DNA from: an uncultured Oscillospiraceae bacterium
GTDB lineage: Bacteria > Bacillota > Clostridia > Oscillospirales > Oscillospiraceae
Direction of reading: 5' to 3'
DNA: 64,000 nt
NCBI GenBank assembly: GCA_944387015.1
Contig: CALXDH010000001.1
Coordinates: 1-64,000, forward strand
The notes beneath the pieces are model-generated. The model had not been told where the DNA came from, ran no database searches, and saw only the letters and a list, made by a program, of their open reading frames with translations. Made by a program: the position numbers and the translations under genes. Below are positions 42,821 through 52,137 of the stretch, piece after piece (position 1 is the stretch's first letter; each line of letters begins with the position of its first letter).

Positions 42821-42857
42821 AAAAACAGCCGGAACGGACATCCGCTCCGGCTGTTTT
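42821..42857. terminator. Bidirectional terminator between coaX and pfk
   Basis: AAAACAGCCGGA and TCCGGCTGTTTT, with inner ACGGA/TCCGC, form a stem with T tails on both strands. Confidence 0.85.
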
Positions 42858-42874
42858 GCATTTTGCAGGGAATC

Positions 42875-44113
42875 TTACTTCGCCAGGACCTTCTTGAGCT
42901 TGGCAAAGCGGGGGAGGGAGTCCTCCTTGGGAAGCGCAGGCTCACCCTGGATCAGGGGCAGCACATAGTCGATGAAGGGCTTCTCCACGCCGTTATGGGC
43001 AGCGTTGATCCACTCCAGAGGAACCTTCTTCTCGGTGTTGGCCACGTCAGTCAGGGGCAGCAGCTTGGTCTTGCAGACATACTTGCCGCCCTCGTAGCTG
43101 CGCTCAAAGCCCACCATCTTGTCGGTAATGCCGGCCACAGCGTTCTCCACGGCGGCCTTGCCGGACATGTAGCTCTCCTCAATGTCGGTCTCGGAGGCCA
43201 GGTGTGCGCCGCAGCGCTGCAGCAGGCTCAGCTCGATGCCGCGGACCTTGGCGCCGGTGCGCTCCTTGACCACGTTGGCAAGCAGGGACGCCAGGCCGCC
43301 CAGCTGGGCATGACCGAAGCCGTCGGTAGCAGAGGTCTTGGCCTCGGAGACAAAGGTGCCGTCAGCATAGTGGATGCCCTCGGACACCGCCACCATGCAG
43401 TTGCCCTTTTCCTTATAGATCCGGTCCACATCTGCCAGGAACTGATCCATGTCAAAGTCCACCTCGGGCAGGTAGATCAGGTCGGGGCCTGCGCCGTAAG
43501 CGGTGGCAAGACCTGCCGCACCGGCCAGCCAGCCGGCATGACGGCCCATGATCTCGATAATGCAGACCATGCCGGTGTCGTACACGCGGGCGTCCTGATA
43601 GACCTCCATGCAGGAGGTTGCGATATACTTGGCCGCAGAAGCGAAGCCGGGGCAGTGATCCGTGCCGAAGAGGTCGTTGTCGATGGTCTTGGGCACGCCC
43701 ATCACACAGCACTCGTAGCCGACCTTCTGCATGTACTTGCTGATTTTGTTGCAGGTATCCATGGAGTCGTTGCCGCCGTTGTAGAAGAAATAGCGAACGT
43801 CGTACTTCTTGAAGATCTCCAGGATCCGCTTATAATCGGTGTCGTCCACATCCGGGTCCTTCATCTTATACCGACAGGAACCCAGAGCGGAGGACGGGGT
43901 ATACTTCAAAAGCTCCAGCTCCTTGGGGTCCTCCTGACCCATGTCAAAGAGACGGTCATTCAGCACGCCCTTAATGCCATGCTCCGCGCCCAGAACCCGC
44001 GTGATATTGGGGTTTTGCAGCGCGGTATGGATCACGCCGTACGCGCTGGCGTTGATGACGGAAGTGGGACCGCCGGACTGGCCAAAGATGCATGCGCCTT
44101 TCAATGCACTCAT
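42875..44113 (-). CDS. 6-phosphofructokinase, PPi-dependent type
   Basis: 412 residues. It phosphorylates fructose 6-phosphate. The motifs YNGGNDSMD (Asp where ATP enzymes have Gly) and GVPKTIDNDLFGTDH (Lys before TIDND) are those of the pyrophosphate enzymes (diphosphate-fructose-6-phosphate phosphotransferase). The Met at 44113 is chosen, preceded by GGAGGCTTTC; upstream codons are unconserved. It is divergent from fba, so the glycolytic pair share a regulatory region. Confidence 0.88.
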   Translation of the reverse strand: MSALKGACIFGQSGGPTSVINASAYGVIHTALQNPNITRVLGAEHGIKGVLNDRLFDMGQEDPKELELLKYTPSSALGSCRYKMKDPDVDDTDYKRILEIFKKYDVRYFFYNGGNDSMDTCNKISKYMQKVGYECCVMGVPKTIDNDLFGTDHCPGFASAAKYIATSCMEVYQDARVYDTGMVCIIEIMGRHAGWLAGAAGLATAYGAGPDLIYLPEVDFDMDQFLADVDRIYKEKGNCMVAVSEGIHYADGTFVSEAKTSATDGFGHAQLGGLASLLANVVKERTGAKVRGIELSLLQRCGAHLASETDIEESYMSGKAAVENAVAGITDKMVGFERSYEGGKYVCKTKLLPLTDVANTEKKVPLEWINAAHNGVEKPFIDYVLPLIQGEPALPKEDSLPRFAKLKKVLAK

Positions 44114-44144
44114 GGTGAAAGCCTCCTCAAAAATCTGTATTCTT

Positions 44145-44173
44145 ACTATATCATCGGCAAAATCAATTGTAAA
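44145..44173 (-). promoter_or_regulatory. Sigma-A promoter of pfk (minus)
   Basis: On the minus strand TTTACA (44173-44168), 17-bp spacer, TATAGT (44150-44145) with TGA before it. Confidence 0.75.
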
Positions 44174-44245
44174 TACTTGCATTTTAAAATTATTGTGATA
44201 TTATCATAGAGGATAAACGTTTTCGCCTATGGGTATCGTAGAAAT

Positions 44246-44275
44246 TTGACAATCAGTTAACAGGAACTTTACGAT
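44246..44275 (+). promoter_or_regulatory. Sigma-A promoter of fba
   Basis: TTGACA (44246-44251), 18-bp spacer, TACGAT (44270-44275). Confidence 0.7.
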
Positions 44276-44315
44276 ATTGCGGGCGGGACGGATCAAAGGA
44301 TTAGGAGTTGATCTT

Positions 44316-45284
44316 ATGGCACTGGTTACCACTACCGAGATGTTCAAAAAGGCCTATGACGGCGGATACGCTATCGGCGCATTCAACGTCAACAACATGG
44401 AGATCGTCCAGGGCATCACTGAGGCTGCCCGGGAGGAGAAGGCTCCGCTGATTCTGCAGGTTTCCAAGGGCGCCCGCGCCTACGCCAACCACACGTACCT
44501 TGTGAAGCTGGTGGAAGCTGCTGTAATTGAATGCCCCGAGATTCCCATCGCACTGCACCTGGACCACGGCCCCGACTTTGAGACCTGCAAGTCCTGCATT
44601 GACGGCGGCTTTACCTCTGTCATGATCGATGCCTCCAGCAAGCCCTTTGCGGAGAACATTGAGATCACCAAGAAGGTCGTGGAGTACGCCCATGATCACG
44701 GCGTGGTGGTCGAGGCTGAGCTGGGTGCTCTGGCCGGTATCGAGGATGATGTGAAGGTCTCTGCTGAGGAGTCCCACTATACCCATCCCGAAGAGGTGGA
44801 GGAGTTCGTCTCCAAGACCGGCTGCGACTCCCTGGCCATTGCCATCGGTACCAGCCATGGCGCTTACAAGTTCACTGCTGCTCAGTGCACCCGCAATGAA
44901 AAGGGCGAGCTGGTTCCGCCTCCGCTGCGCTTCGACATTCTGGACGAGGTGGTCAAGCGCCTGCCCGGATTCCCCATCGTGCTCCACGGCTCTTCCTCCG
45001 TGCCTCAGGACTTCGTGCGTATGATCAATGCCAACGGCGGCAAGATGCCCGATGCCGTGGGTATTCCCGAAGAGCAGCTGCGCCAGGCTGCCCGCAGCGC
45101 CGTGTGCAAGATCAACATTGACTCCGATCTGCGCCTGGCCATGACCGGCACCATCCGTCAGTTCTTCAATGAGCACCCCGACAAGTTCGACCCCCGCGAG
45201 TATCTCAAGCCCGCCCGTGCTGCCATCAAGGAGCTGGTCCGGCACAAGCTCATCGACGTTCTGGGCTGCAACGGCAAGGCCTGA
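44316..45284 (+). CDS. fba: Class II fructose-bisphosphate aldolase
   Basis: Cleaves fructose 1,6-bisphosphate. 322 residues. Zinc/substrate blocks: ALHLDHGPDF, EAELGALAG, and FPIVLHGSSSVP near the C-terminal half. ATG 44316 follows AGGAGTTG; the preceding in-frame codons lack a ribosome site. It is divergent from the PPi-PFK gene, with its own promoter and terminator. Confidence 0.96.
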   Translation: MALVTTTEMFKKAYDGGYAIGAFNVNNMEIVQGITEAAREEKAPLILQVSKGARAYANHTYLVKLVEAAVIECPEIPIALHLDHGPDFETCKSCIDGGFTSVMIDASSKPFAENIEITKKVVEYAHDHGVVVEAELGALAGIEDDVKVSAEESHYTHPEEVEEFVSKTGCDSLAIAIGTSHGAYKFTAAQCTRNEKGELVPPPLRFDILDEVVKRLPGFPIVLHGSSSVPQDFVRMINANGGKMPDAVGIPEEQLRQAARSAVCKINIDSDLRLAMTGTIRQFFNEHPDKFDPREYLKPARAAIKELVRHKLIDVLGCNGKA

Positions 45285-45321
45285 TCCATATCTGATTTTC
45301 TTCAGCCATCTGTTTGGCTGG

Positions 45322-45353
45322 AAAGGGAGACGCATTACGCGTCTCCCTTTTTT
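45322..45353 (+). terminator. Intrinsic terminator after fba
   Basis: AAAGGGAGACGC, loop ATTAC, GCGTCTCCCTTT, then T residues: a perfect 12-bp stem. Confidence 0.93.
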
Positions 45354-45419
45354 GTATCCGGCGGCAGAAAAGAACAGGGAGAGAAGTGTCCGCCTGCGGA
45401 CGTAAAATTCCCCGGATAT

Positions 45420-45448
45420 TTGTCTTTTTTACACGGATGTGGTATACT
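45420..45448 (+). promoter_or_regulatory. Sigma-A promoter of pepD
   Basis: TTGTCT (45420-45425), 17-bp spacer, TATACT (45443-45448) with TGG before it. Confidence 0.78.
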
Positions 45449-45483
45449 CTCCTTGTCAATATCATCACAAAGGAGTGTTTCCA

Positions 45484-46944
45484 ATGGAGTACAAGATCAA
45501 GGGCCTCCAGCCTGAGACGCTGTTCCGGTTCTTTGAGGACATCAGCGCCATTCCCCGGGGATCCGGCAACGAAGCGGCCATCAGCGACCATCTGGCAGCG
45601 TTCGCCCGGGAGCGGGGACTGTGGGTCCACCAGGACGCATCCCACAACGTTATCATCAAGAAACCTGCCTCTCCCGGTGCAGAGGATAAGGCTCCGGTCA
45701 TGATGCAGGGACATCTGGACATGGTCTGCGAAAAGCGGGCCGGTGTGGACCATGACTTTGAAAAGGAGGGCCTGGACCTTATCGTGGAGGACGGCGTCCT
45801 CCGGGCCAACGGCACCACCCTGGGCGGCGACAACGGCGCGGCGGTGGCGGTGATGATGGCCATTCTGGACAGCAACACCCTCCAGCACCCGCCGCTGGAA
45901 TGCGTATTCACCGTCAGTGAGGAGGTGGGCCTGGTTGGTGCCAAGGCCCTGGACTACTCCCTCCTGGACGCCCGCACCATGATCAATCTGGACTCTGAGG
46001 AAGAGGGAGTTGCTACCGTCAGCTGTGCCGGCGGCATGCGCTATGCCCTGGTGCGTCCCACGGAGCGGGAGGAAGACCACGGCTTCCCGCTGTCTCTGGG
46101 TGTCAGCGGCCTTCTTGGCGGCCATTCCGGCAGCGACATCGACAAAGAGCGCATCAACGCCGTCAAGCTCATGGCCCGGGTGCTGCGGCACCTGACTGCG
46201 GGAACGGACTGCCGCATCATCTCCTTTGACGGCGGCAGCAAGGATAACGCCATCCCCCGGGAGTGCACCGCCTCTGTTCTCTATCCCACGAAGGCAGCGC
46301 TTCACCAGGCTCAGGAGCAGGCCCAGGCCATGGGCAAGGCCCTGGCGGAGGAGATCCTCCCCACCGAGCCCGCCTTTGCCTTCGCCAGTGCAGCAGGGGA
46401 GGAGGCCACCTGTTCCGTCCTCACCGCCCAGGCTGGCTGCGCCTTGGTGAACGCCGCCTGCCTTGCTCCCAACGGCGTGCGCCATCGTAATCCTAAGGAG
46501 GGCAACTTTGTGGTGACCTCTTTGAATCTGGGCATCGTCCGCACCGCAGGGGAACAGTTGGAACTGGTGTTTGCTCCCCGCAGCAGCGTGGAGTCCCTGC
46601 AGGAGGAGACTCTGGAGGCTCTGGACCTGCTGGGGGAAACCTTCGGCTTCACACCGCATATCACCGGCCGCTATCCCGGCTGGGCCTTTACGGAGCACTC
46701 TCCCATCCGTGATGTGTTCTGCGAGAGCTACCGTACCCTCTTCGGAAAAGAACTCTCCATCGAGGCCATTCACGCGGGACTGGAGTGCGGCCTCTTCTCC
46801 CAGGCTCTGCCGGGACTGGACGCCATCGCCGTGGGTCCTACCATCCGGGGCTGCCATACACCGGATGAACACCTGCCTCTGGACTCGTTCTCCAGATTCT
46901 ACCAGTTGCTGACGGACGTGCTGACCAGACTGGCAGAAAAATAA
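45484..46944 (+). CDS. pepD: Aminoacyl-histidine dipeptidase (M20)
   Basis: 486 residues, near the 485 of E. coli PepD. Zinc blocks are MMQGHLDMV and LGGDNGAAVAV, and a Glu pair occurs in TVSEEVGLVGA. It hydrolyses Xaa-His and other dipeptides in the cytoplasm. AAAGGAGTG precedes ATG 45484. It is followed by the OPT oligopeptide transporter, so uptake and cleavage of small peptides may be linked (inference). Confidence 0.94.
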   Translation: MEYKIKGLQPETLFRFFEDISAIPRGSGNEAAISDHLAAFARERGLWVHQDASHNVIIKKPASPGAEDKAPVMMQGHLDMVCEKRAGVDHDFEKEGLDLIVEDGVLRANGTTLGGDNGAAVAVMMAILDSNTLQHPPLECVFTVSEEVGLVGAKALDYSLLDARTMINLDSEEEGVATVSCAGGMRYALVRPTEREEDHGFPLSLGVSGLLGGHSGSDIDKERINAVKLMARVLRHLTAGTDCRIISFDGGSKDNAIPRECTASVLYPTKAALHQAQEQAQAMGKALAEEILPTEPAFAFASAAGEEATCSVLTAQAGCALVNAACLAPNGVRHRNPKEGNFVVTSLNLGIVRTAGEQLELVFAPRSSVESLQEETLEALDLLGETFGFTPHITGRYPGWAFTEHSPIRDVFCESYRTLFGKELSIEAIHAGLECGLFSQALPGLDAIAVGPTIRGCHTPDEHLPLDSFSRFYQLLTDVLTRLAEK

Positions 46945-47085
46945 GGGACTTTTTCTATCTTTCGCACAAAATATTCCCATGCTTCATGTTTTTCTTTCAT
47001 TTAGTGCTAAGATATGATAAAGTAGTAAAGATACTTCGTTAAGATTTTAAACGAAAGCAAAAAAGAAAAAGGAAGGGTTATTTGA

Positions 47086-48969
47086 ATGTCCAACAAAAAC
47101 AGCGACTTTAAGCCGTATATACCGGCTGACCGTGTGGTCCCGGAATTTACGGTGACGTCCGTCCTCATCGGCATTCTGCTGGCCATCGTCTTTGGTGCAG
47201 CAAATGCCTACCTGGGTCTGAAGGTCGGTATGACCATCTCCGCGTCTATCCCCGCGGCGGTCATCTCTATGGCCATCATCCGGGTGATCCTGCGCCGGGA
47301 TTCCATCCTGGAGAACAACCTGGTCCAGACCATCGGCTCCGCCGGTGAGTCCGTGGCCGCAGGCGCCATCTTCACGCTGCCCGCTCTGTTCCTGTGGGCC
47401 AAAGACGGCATCATCGACATGCCCAGCGTGGTGACGCTGGGTCTGGTTGCCCTGGTGGGCGGCGTTCTGGGTGTCATCTTCATGGTGCCCCTGCGCCAGG
47501 CCCTGATCGTGGAGGAGCACGGTGTGCTGCCCTTCCCCGAGGGCACCGCCTGCGCCGAGGTGCTGCTGGCCGGTGAAGAGGGCGGCAGCAAGGCAAGCGC
47601 CGTGTTCTCCGGCCTGGGCATCGCCGCCCTCTATAAGCTGGTGAGCGACGGCTTCAAGATCTTCCCCAGTGAGATCGGCCATGACATCGCCTTCTACAAG
47701 GGTTCCTCCATCGGCATCCAGGTGCTGCCCTCCCTGGTGGGCGTGGGCTACATCTGCGGTCCCAAGATCTCCAGCTATATGTTCGCCGGCGGCACCCTGA
47801 GCTGGTTTGTCATCATGCCCATGATCGCCCTCTTCGGCGGCGACGCCATCGTGTTCCCCGGCTCCACTCCCATCAGCTCCCTGGCTCCCTCTGATCTGTG
47901 GGGCACCTATGTCAAGTACATCGGCGCCGGCGCTGTGGCTACCGGCGGCATCATCAGCCTCATCAAGAGCTTCCCCCTGATCGTGCGCACTTTCCGCCAG
48001 GCCATGAAGGGCATGAAGAGCGCCGGCAAGGCCTCCTCTCTTCGCACCGAGCAGGACATCCCCATGCCCGTGCTGATCGTGGCTATGGTGGTCATCGCCG
48101 TGGCCATCTGGCTGCTGCCCGCATTCCCCGTGAACCTGCTGGGCGCTTTGATCGTGGTGGTCTTCGGCTTCTTCTTCGCCACCGTGTCCTCCCGGATGGT
48201 GGGCCTCATCGGCTCCTCCAATAACCCGGTGTCCGGCATGGCCATCGCCACCATCATCATCACTACCATTCTCCTGAAGGCTACCGGCACCGTGGGTACC
48301 ACCGGCATGACCGGCGCCATCTGCATCGGCGGCATCATCTGCGTCATCGCCGCCATCGCCGGCGACTGCTCTCAGGACCTGAAGACCGGCTTCATTCTGG
48401 GCGCCACCCCCAAGAAGCAGCAGATCGGTGAGATCATCGGCGTCATTGCTTCCGCTGCCGTCATCGGATTCGTGCTGTACCTGATGAACGCTGCCTGGGA
48501 ATTCGGCGGCGAGGAGATCCCCGCTCCCCAGGCTACCATGATGAAGATGCTGGTGGAAGGCATCATGAACGCGGAGCTGCCTTGGGCTCTGATCCTCACC
48601 GGCGTGGGCGTTGCCATCGTGGTGGAGATCGTGGGCGTCCAGGTGATGCCCTTCGCCGTGGGCATGTATCTGCCCTTCAGCCTCAGTGCCGGCATCATGG
48701 TCGGCGGTATCGTCCGCTGGTTCATGGAGCGTCGTAAGAACGTCTCCGACGAGGAGCGCCGGGCCGGTGTGGACCGCGGTGTTCTGTACACCTCCGGCCT
48801 CATCGCAGGCGAGGGCCTGATGGGCGTCGTTCTGGCGGCTCTTGCCGCCGGCAAGGTCAATACCGACTTCTCCGGCATCGTGGACCTGGGCAGCTTCGGC
48901 TCCATCGTGCTTTTCCTGGCTCTGCTGGGCACTCTGGTGAAGGTGTGCCTGGGCAAGAAGAAGGCCTGA
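47086..48969 (+). CDS. OPT family oligopeptide transporter
   Basis: 627 residues with about 14-16 hydrophobic helices, starting with FTVTSVLIGILLAIVFGAA and containing NAYLGLKVGMTISASIPAAV, a family signature. OPT carriers import peptides with protons; some move metals or siderophores. GGAAGGG precedes ATG 47086. A -10-like TATGAT is at 47013-47018, without a clear -35. Confidence 0.92.
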   Translation: MSNKNSDFKPYIPADRVVPEFTVTSVLIGILLAIVFGAANAYLGLKVGMTISASIPAAVISMAIIRVILRRDSILENNLVQTIGSAGESVAAGAIFTLPALFLWAKDGIIDMPSVVTLGLVALVGGVLGVIFMVPLRQALIVEEHGVLPFPEGTACAEVLLAGEEGGSKASAVFSGLGIAALYKLVSDGFKIFPSEIGHDIAFYKGSSIGIQVLPSLVGVGYICGPKISSYMFAGGTLSWFVIMPMIALFGGDAIVFPGSTPISSLAPSDLWGTYVKYIGAGAVATGGIISLIKSFPLIVRTFRQAMKGMKSAGKASSLRTEQDIPMPVLIVAMVVIAVAIWLLPAFPVNLLGALIVVVFGFFFATVSSRMVGLIGSSNNPVSGMAIATIIITTILLKATGTVGTTGMTGAICIGGIICVIAAIAGDCSQDLKTGFILGATPKKQQIGEIIGVIASAAVIGFVLYLMNAAWEFGGEEIPAPQATMMKMLVEGIMNAELPWALILTGVGVAIVVEIVGVQVMPFAVGMYLPFSLSAGIMVGGIVRWFMERRKNVSDEERRAGVDRGVLYTSGLIAGEGLMGVVLAALAAGKVNTDFSGIVDLGSFGSIVLFLALLGTLVKVCLGKKKA

Positions 48970-48991
48970 TCTTTCTTCCCATGCGTTTTCC

Positions 48992-49034
48992 GGGCACGGC
49001 CCGCCCCTGCGGGCTGGCCGTGCCCATCTTTTTA
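48992..49034 (+). terminator. Intrinsic terminator after OPT gene
   Basis: GGGCACGGCC (48992-49001) pairs with GGCCGTGCCC (49016-49025), inner CGCCC/GGGCT also pairs partly; ATCTTTTTA follows. Confidence 0.85.
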
Positions 49035-49078
49035 CCGGGCCGGTCTCCGGTCCCATCCCACAAAGGAGGCTTCCATCC

Positions 49079-49438
49079 ATGAAAAAGAAGCAGTCCGAAA
49101 ATTACCTGGAATACGTGCCCCAGCGCACTCCGGAGACGGAGTTTTCCGAGGATGAGACGGGCATCGTCACCCTCACCAAAGAGTGGACCGGGTTCTACAA
49201 CCGCATCGCCCAGCGCTTTTTCCATCGTCCCCGGGTCAGCCACATCGACCTGGACGGCTACGGCAGCTTCATTTGGAAGCTCATCGACGGGAAGCGGACC
49301 GTGTATGACATCTCTCGGAAGTTGGACGAAGCCTATCCCCGCATGGAAAAGTCCCTGTCCCGGCTCATCAAATTCCTGGAGATCCTGCGGGACCACCACT
49401 TCATCGTCTGGAAAAACGCGGGGGAGAAGGCAAAATGA
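49079..49438 (+). CDS. PqqD-like peptide chaperone protein
   Basis: 119 residues. The PqqD fold is visible: VSHIDLDGYGSFIWKLIDGKRTVYDI and a C-terminal helix LIKFLEILRDHHFI. PqqD proteins usually deliver a precursor peptide to a radical-SAM enzyme, but no radical-SAM maturase or precursor is nearby. It could be a stand-alone PqqD-like regulator or part of a split system. AAAGGAGG precedes ATG 49079. Stop overlaps the next gene. Confidence 0.8.
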   Translation: MKKKQSENYLEYVPQRTPETEFSEDETGIVTLTKEWTGFYNRIAQRFFHRPRVSHIDLDGYGSFIWKLIDGKRTVYDISRKLDEAYPRMEKSLSRLIKFLEILRDHHFIVWKNAGEKAK

Positions 49439-49788
49439 ACCTGCTGCACTATCTGCCCTATCTCCTGGCCTTCATGGTCATTACGGCGGTGGTTTATGCC
49501 TGGGGTCTTTACCGGGCCCAGACCGCGGACCGGGACGACCAGGCCCTGCTGGAGTCCAAAGGCGCGTCCCGCATCCGGCGGGCGCTGCGGAAAAAGGGCC
49601 CTATGACCCGAGCCCAGCTGCGTCCCGTGGTGGAGGGGCTCACCGCCAGCCGCCCCTTTTCCCAGCGGCGCATTGCCGTCACGGACCCGGACCAGTTTCT
49701 GGATGCGCTGCTGCCTTATCTGGTAGAACAGAGATTTGTGTCCGTCCGGAAGGAGCGAGGCACGGAGCTCTACGAACTGCGTAAATAA
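49435..49788 (+). CDS. Hypothetical membrane-anchored protein, partner of PqqD gene
   Basis: 117 residues, one N-terminal helix (LLHYLPYLLAFMVITAVVY) and a basic soluble part (ALLESKGASRIRRALRKKG). It starts inside the PqqD-like stop codon (ATGA), so the two are co-translated. A terminator follows. No family is recognised; it may anchor the PqqD-like protein to the membrane (inference). Confidence 0.7.
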   Translation: MNLLHYLPYLLAFMVITAVVYAWGLYRAQTADRDDQALLESKGASRIRRALRKKGPMTRAQLRPVVEGLTASRPFSQRRIAVTDPDQFLDALLPYLVEQRFVSVRKERGTELYELRK

Positions 49789-49793
49789 TGGTT

Positions 49794-49823
49794 CAGCCGC
49801 CCGGAGTGGGCGGCTGTTTTTTT
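49794..49823 (+). terminator. Intrinsic terminator after PqqD pair
   Basis: CAGCCGCCC, loop GGAGT, GGGCGGCTG, then seven T. Confidence 0.93.
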
Positions 49824-49876
49824 GTGTTCTCGCCGCCTCTTGCCGCATAAGCTGGTGAGAAAGGGGAGGGGAGACC

Positions 49877-50383
49877 ATGCGCTTTTTACAGGATTACGAC
49901 CGTAAGGCCGCCGTATTGTACGCCCACGCCTGGGCCTATGGACGCAACCCGGCATTTTACGACTACGAACAGGTGGGGGGTGACTGCACCAATTTTGCCT
50001 CCCAGTGCATCTTCGCCGGCTGCGGTATCATGAACTTCACACCCACCTACGGCTGGTACTACATCACCGCCAACCAGAAAGCTCCTGCCTGGACCGGGGT
50101 ACCGTTCCTGTGGAACTTTCTCACTCGCAAGACCTTCTCCGTGGGACCGGTAGGGGAAAGTGCCGCCCTGGAGGATCTCCGGCCCGGAGACATCGTTCAG
50201 CTCTCTTTCACCGGAGACGGCACCTTCCAGCATTCCCCGGTAGTGGTGGCCACCGGCACTGTCCCCACATTGGAAAACACACTCATTGCTGCCCACAGCT
50301 ACGATGCTGACAACCGCCCGCTGTCCACCTATCAGTTTCAGGACATTCGTTTTCTCCATATCACCGGTACCATCCGTCCTTAA
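49877..50383 (+). CDS. Amidase-6 domain protein
   Basis: 168 residues. The nucleophile is probably C37 in VGGDCTNFASQC, with a His in FQHSPVVVA. This is the putative amidase domain PF12671. It begins MRFLQDYDRKAAV and has no signal peptide, so it may act inside the mother cell or forespore, or be secreted another way. GGGAGGGGAG precedes ATG 49877. A GH18/SLH gene follows. Confidence 0.85.
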   Translation: MRFLQDYDRKAAVLYAHAWAYGRNPAFYDYEQVGGDCTNFASQCIFAGCGIMNFTPTYGWYYITANQKAPAWTGVPFLWNFLTRKTFSVGPVGESAALEDLRPGDIVQLSFTGDGTFQHSPVVVATGTVPTLENTLIAAHSYDADNRPLSTYQFQDIRFLHITGTIRP

Positions 50384-50461
50384 AGGAAATTCATAATTTG
50401 TTCACATCTTCCCCGGGGCAGATGGTATCATGAAAGCATCACAAAAGAGAGGGTGGTTCCC

Positions 50462-52120
50462 ATGAAGAAGTTCCTCTGCGGACTGCTGTCGGCGGCGCTG
50501 GCAGTCAGCCTCACGGTCCCCATGGCTGGCGCGGCCTACACAGACGTCCCATCGGAGAGCACGCTGGGCGGGGAAGTGGAGAAGGCCGTCCGGTACGGCC
50601 TCATGAACGGGTACAGCGACACGACCTTCGGCTACGGCGATTCCATGACCCGGGCCCAGTTCGCCGCCGTGCTGGTGCGGATGATGGGCTGGGAAACAGT
50701 CACACCCGCCACGGCAGACTTCACCGATGTGCCGGTGAGCCACACTTGGTACGGTGCGGTGGAGACCGCAGCTGCCCATGACGTGGTGGACGAAGGCGGT
50801 GCATTCCGTCCCGGCGACGCCATCACCCGGGGAGAGATGTCCGAGATGCTGGTGCGGGCCCTGGGCCTCAAGTCCACGGCGGAGATGGTGGAGACCAGCT
50901 GGACGGACCGGCGGAGCGCCTGGTATTTCGCTTCGCCCTTCAGCGATGTCTCCGGCGACCAGTCGAGCTACATCGCCGTGGCTTATACCATCGGTATGAC
51001 CAACGGCACTTCCGACCAAACCTTCAGCCCCGACGCCACCGCCACCCGGGCCCAGGCGGCGGCCATGCTGGTGCGGATCTATGAAAAGCTGCACCAGGAG
51101 ACGGATTTCACCCACGGGTTCTACGCCATCTCCTCTTACAGCCAGCTGGATCTCGTCCGGCAGATGGATGCGGTCAGCGCCGGCTGGAGCCGCATGACCT
51201 GGGACGGCACCGCGGCGCTGCTGTCCACCACCAACGCCAACGGCAATGAGTACGCCGTTCCCAGCGGTTATGAGGAAGTAGCGGACACGGTGACCTCCGC
51301 CGGCGGCGCGCTGAACCTGAGCGTCTACATGGATACCGGCGACGGCGTCCGGGACCTGCTGGCCTCCGCCGACGGCCGCAGCCAGGCGGTGGATCAGATC
51401 GTAAACGAGCTGACCGTCACCTACAAGACCCTGGGCCGCAATCCCTACGACGGCGTGACCATCGACTTTGAGGGGCTGCGTAGTGAACAGAGAGCGGACT
51501 TCACCGCCTTTTTGACGGAGCTGGCGGACGCCGTCCACGGGATGGACAAGACGCTGTACGTGTGCGTGTCCCCGGTGCTGCTCTCCGGCAGCTACTACGA
51601 CGGCTATGACTACGGCGCCATCGGCGCTCTGGCGGACAAGGTCATTCTGATGGCCTACGACTACGAGGCCCGGGACATGAGCGACTTCGTGGGGACGGAG
51701 TACTACAAGACCTCCGCCACGGTGCCCCTGGATCAGGTGTTCCTGGGGATCTCCGCGCTCAAGTACCAGGGCGTGGCCGCCGACAAGATCGTGCTGGGCC
51801 TGAGCTGCAAGAACGTGGCCTGGAAGATCGACGGGGAAGGGAAGATGGTCTCCGGCGCGCCGGTGACTGTGTCCAATGAGACGCTGCACCAGCGGCTGGC
51901 CCAGTCCGATACAGTGAAAGGCTGGTCCGACACTTATCAGCAGTCCTACGCCGTCTACACCACCGAAGACGGCAGCCGGTACTTTGTCTGGTATCAGGAC
52001 GACGAAAGCATTACCCGGGAACTGGAGACGGCAAAACTGCTGGGTATCTCCGGCGTGTCGCTGTGGCGGCTGGGCACCATCCCGGCGTACAGCGACTGGT
52101 CCTGGATCAGCGCGCTGTGA
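50462..52120 (+). CDS. SLH-domain glycoside hydrolase family 18 protein
   Basis: 552 residues. A signal peptide (1-25), three S-layer homology repeats (about 27-75, 85-140 and 155-210; FGYGDSMTRAQFAAVLVRM is typical), then a GH18 barrel (about 225-552) with the catalytic Glu E337 in DGVTIDFEGL. SLH repeats hold it to wall polysaccharide. Similar GH18 enzymes (YaaH/SleL) act on spore cortex, but with LysM anchors; the SLH anchor points to the vegetative wall. AGAGAGGGTGG precedes the ATG. Confidence 0.9.
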   Translation: MKKFLCGLLSAALAVSLTVPMAGAAYTDVPSESTLGGEVEKAVRYGLMNGYSDTTFGYGDSMTRAQFAAVLVRMMGWETVTPATADFTDVPVSHTWYGAVETAAAHDVVDEGGAFRPGDAITRGEMSEMLVRALGLKSTAEMVETSWTDRRSAWYFASPFSDVSGDQSSYIAVAYTIGMTNGTSDQTFSPDATATRAQAAAMLVRIYEKLHQETDFTHGFYAISSYSQLDLVRQMDAVSAGWSRMTWDGTAALLSTTNANGNEYAVPSGYEEVADTVTSAGGALNLSVYMDTGDGVRDLLASADGRSQAVDQIVNELTVTYKTLGRNPYDGVTIDFEGLRSEQRADFTAFLTELADAVHGMDKTLYVCVSPVLLSGSYYDGYDYGAIGALADKVILMAYDYEARDMSDFVGTEYYKTSATVPLDQVFLGISALKYQGVAADKIVLGLSCKNVAWKIDGEGKMVSGAPVTVSNETLHQRLAQSDTVKGWSDTYQQSYAVYTTEDGSRYFVWYQDDESITRELETAKLLGISGVSLWRLGTIPAYSDWSWISAL

Positions 52121-52137
52121 CCGTCCGGCATTCCAAA

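Noticed and set aside
42797-44209. 470-codon plus-strand frame over pfk
   Set aside because: Shadow of the PFK gene, which has all family motifs.
47047-49080. 677-codon antisense frame over the OPT transporter
   Set aside because: Asp/His/Gly low-complexity translation, mirror of a membrane-protein gene.
50384-50461. Sigma-A promoter of the SLH/GH18 gene
   Set aside because: TTCACA and TATCAT are 19 bp apart and otherwise poor; not supported strongly enough to list.
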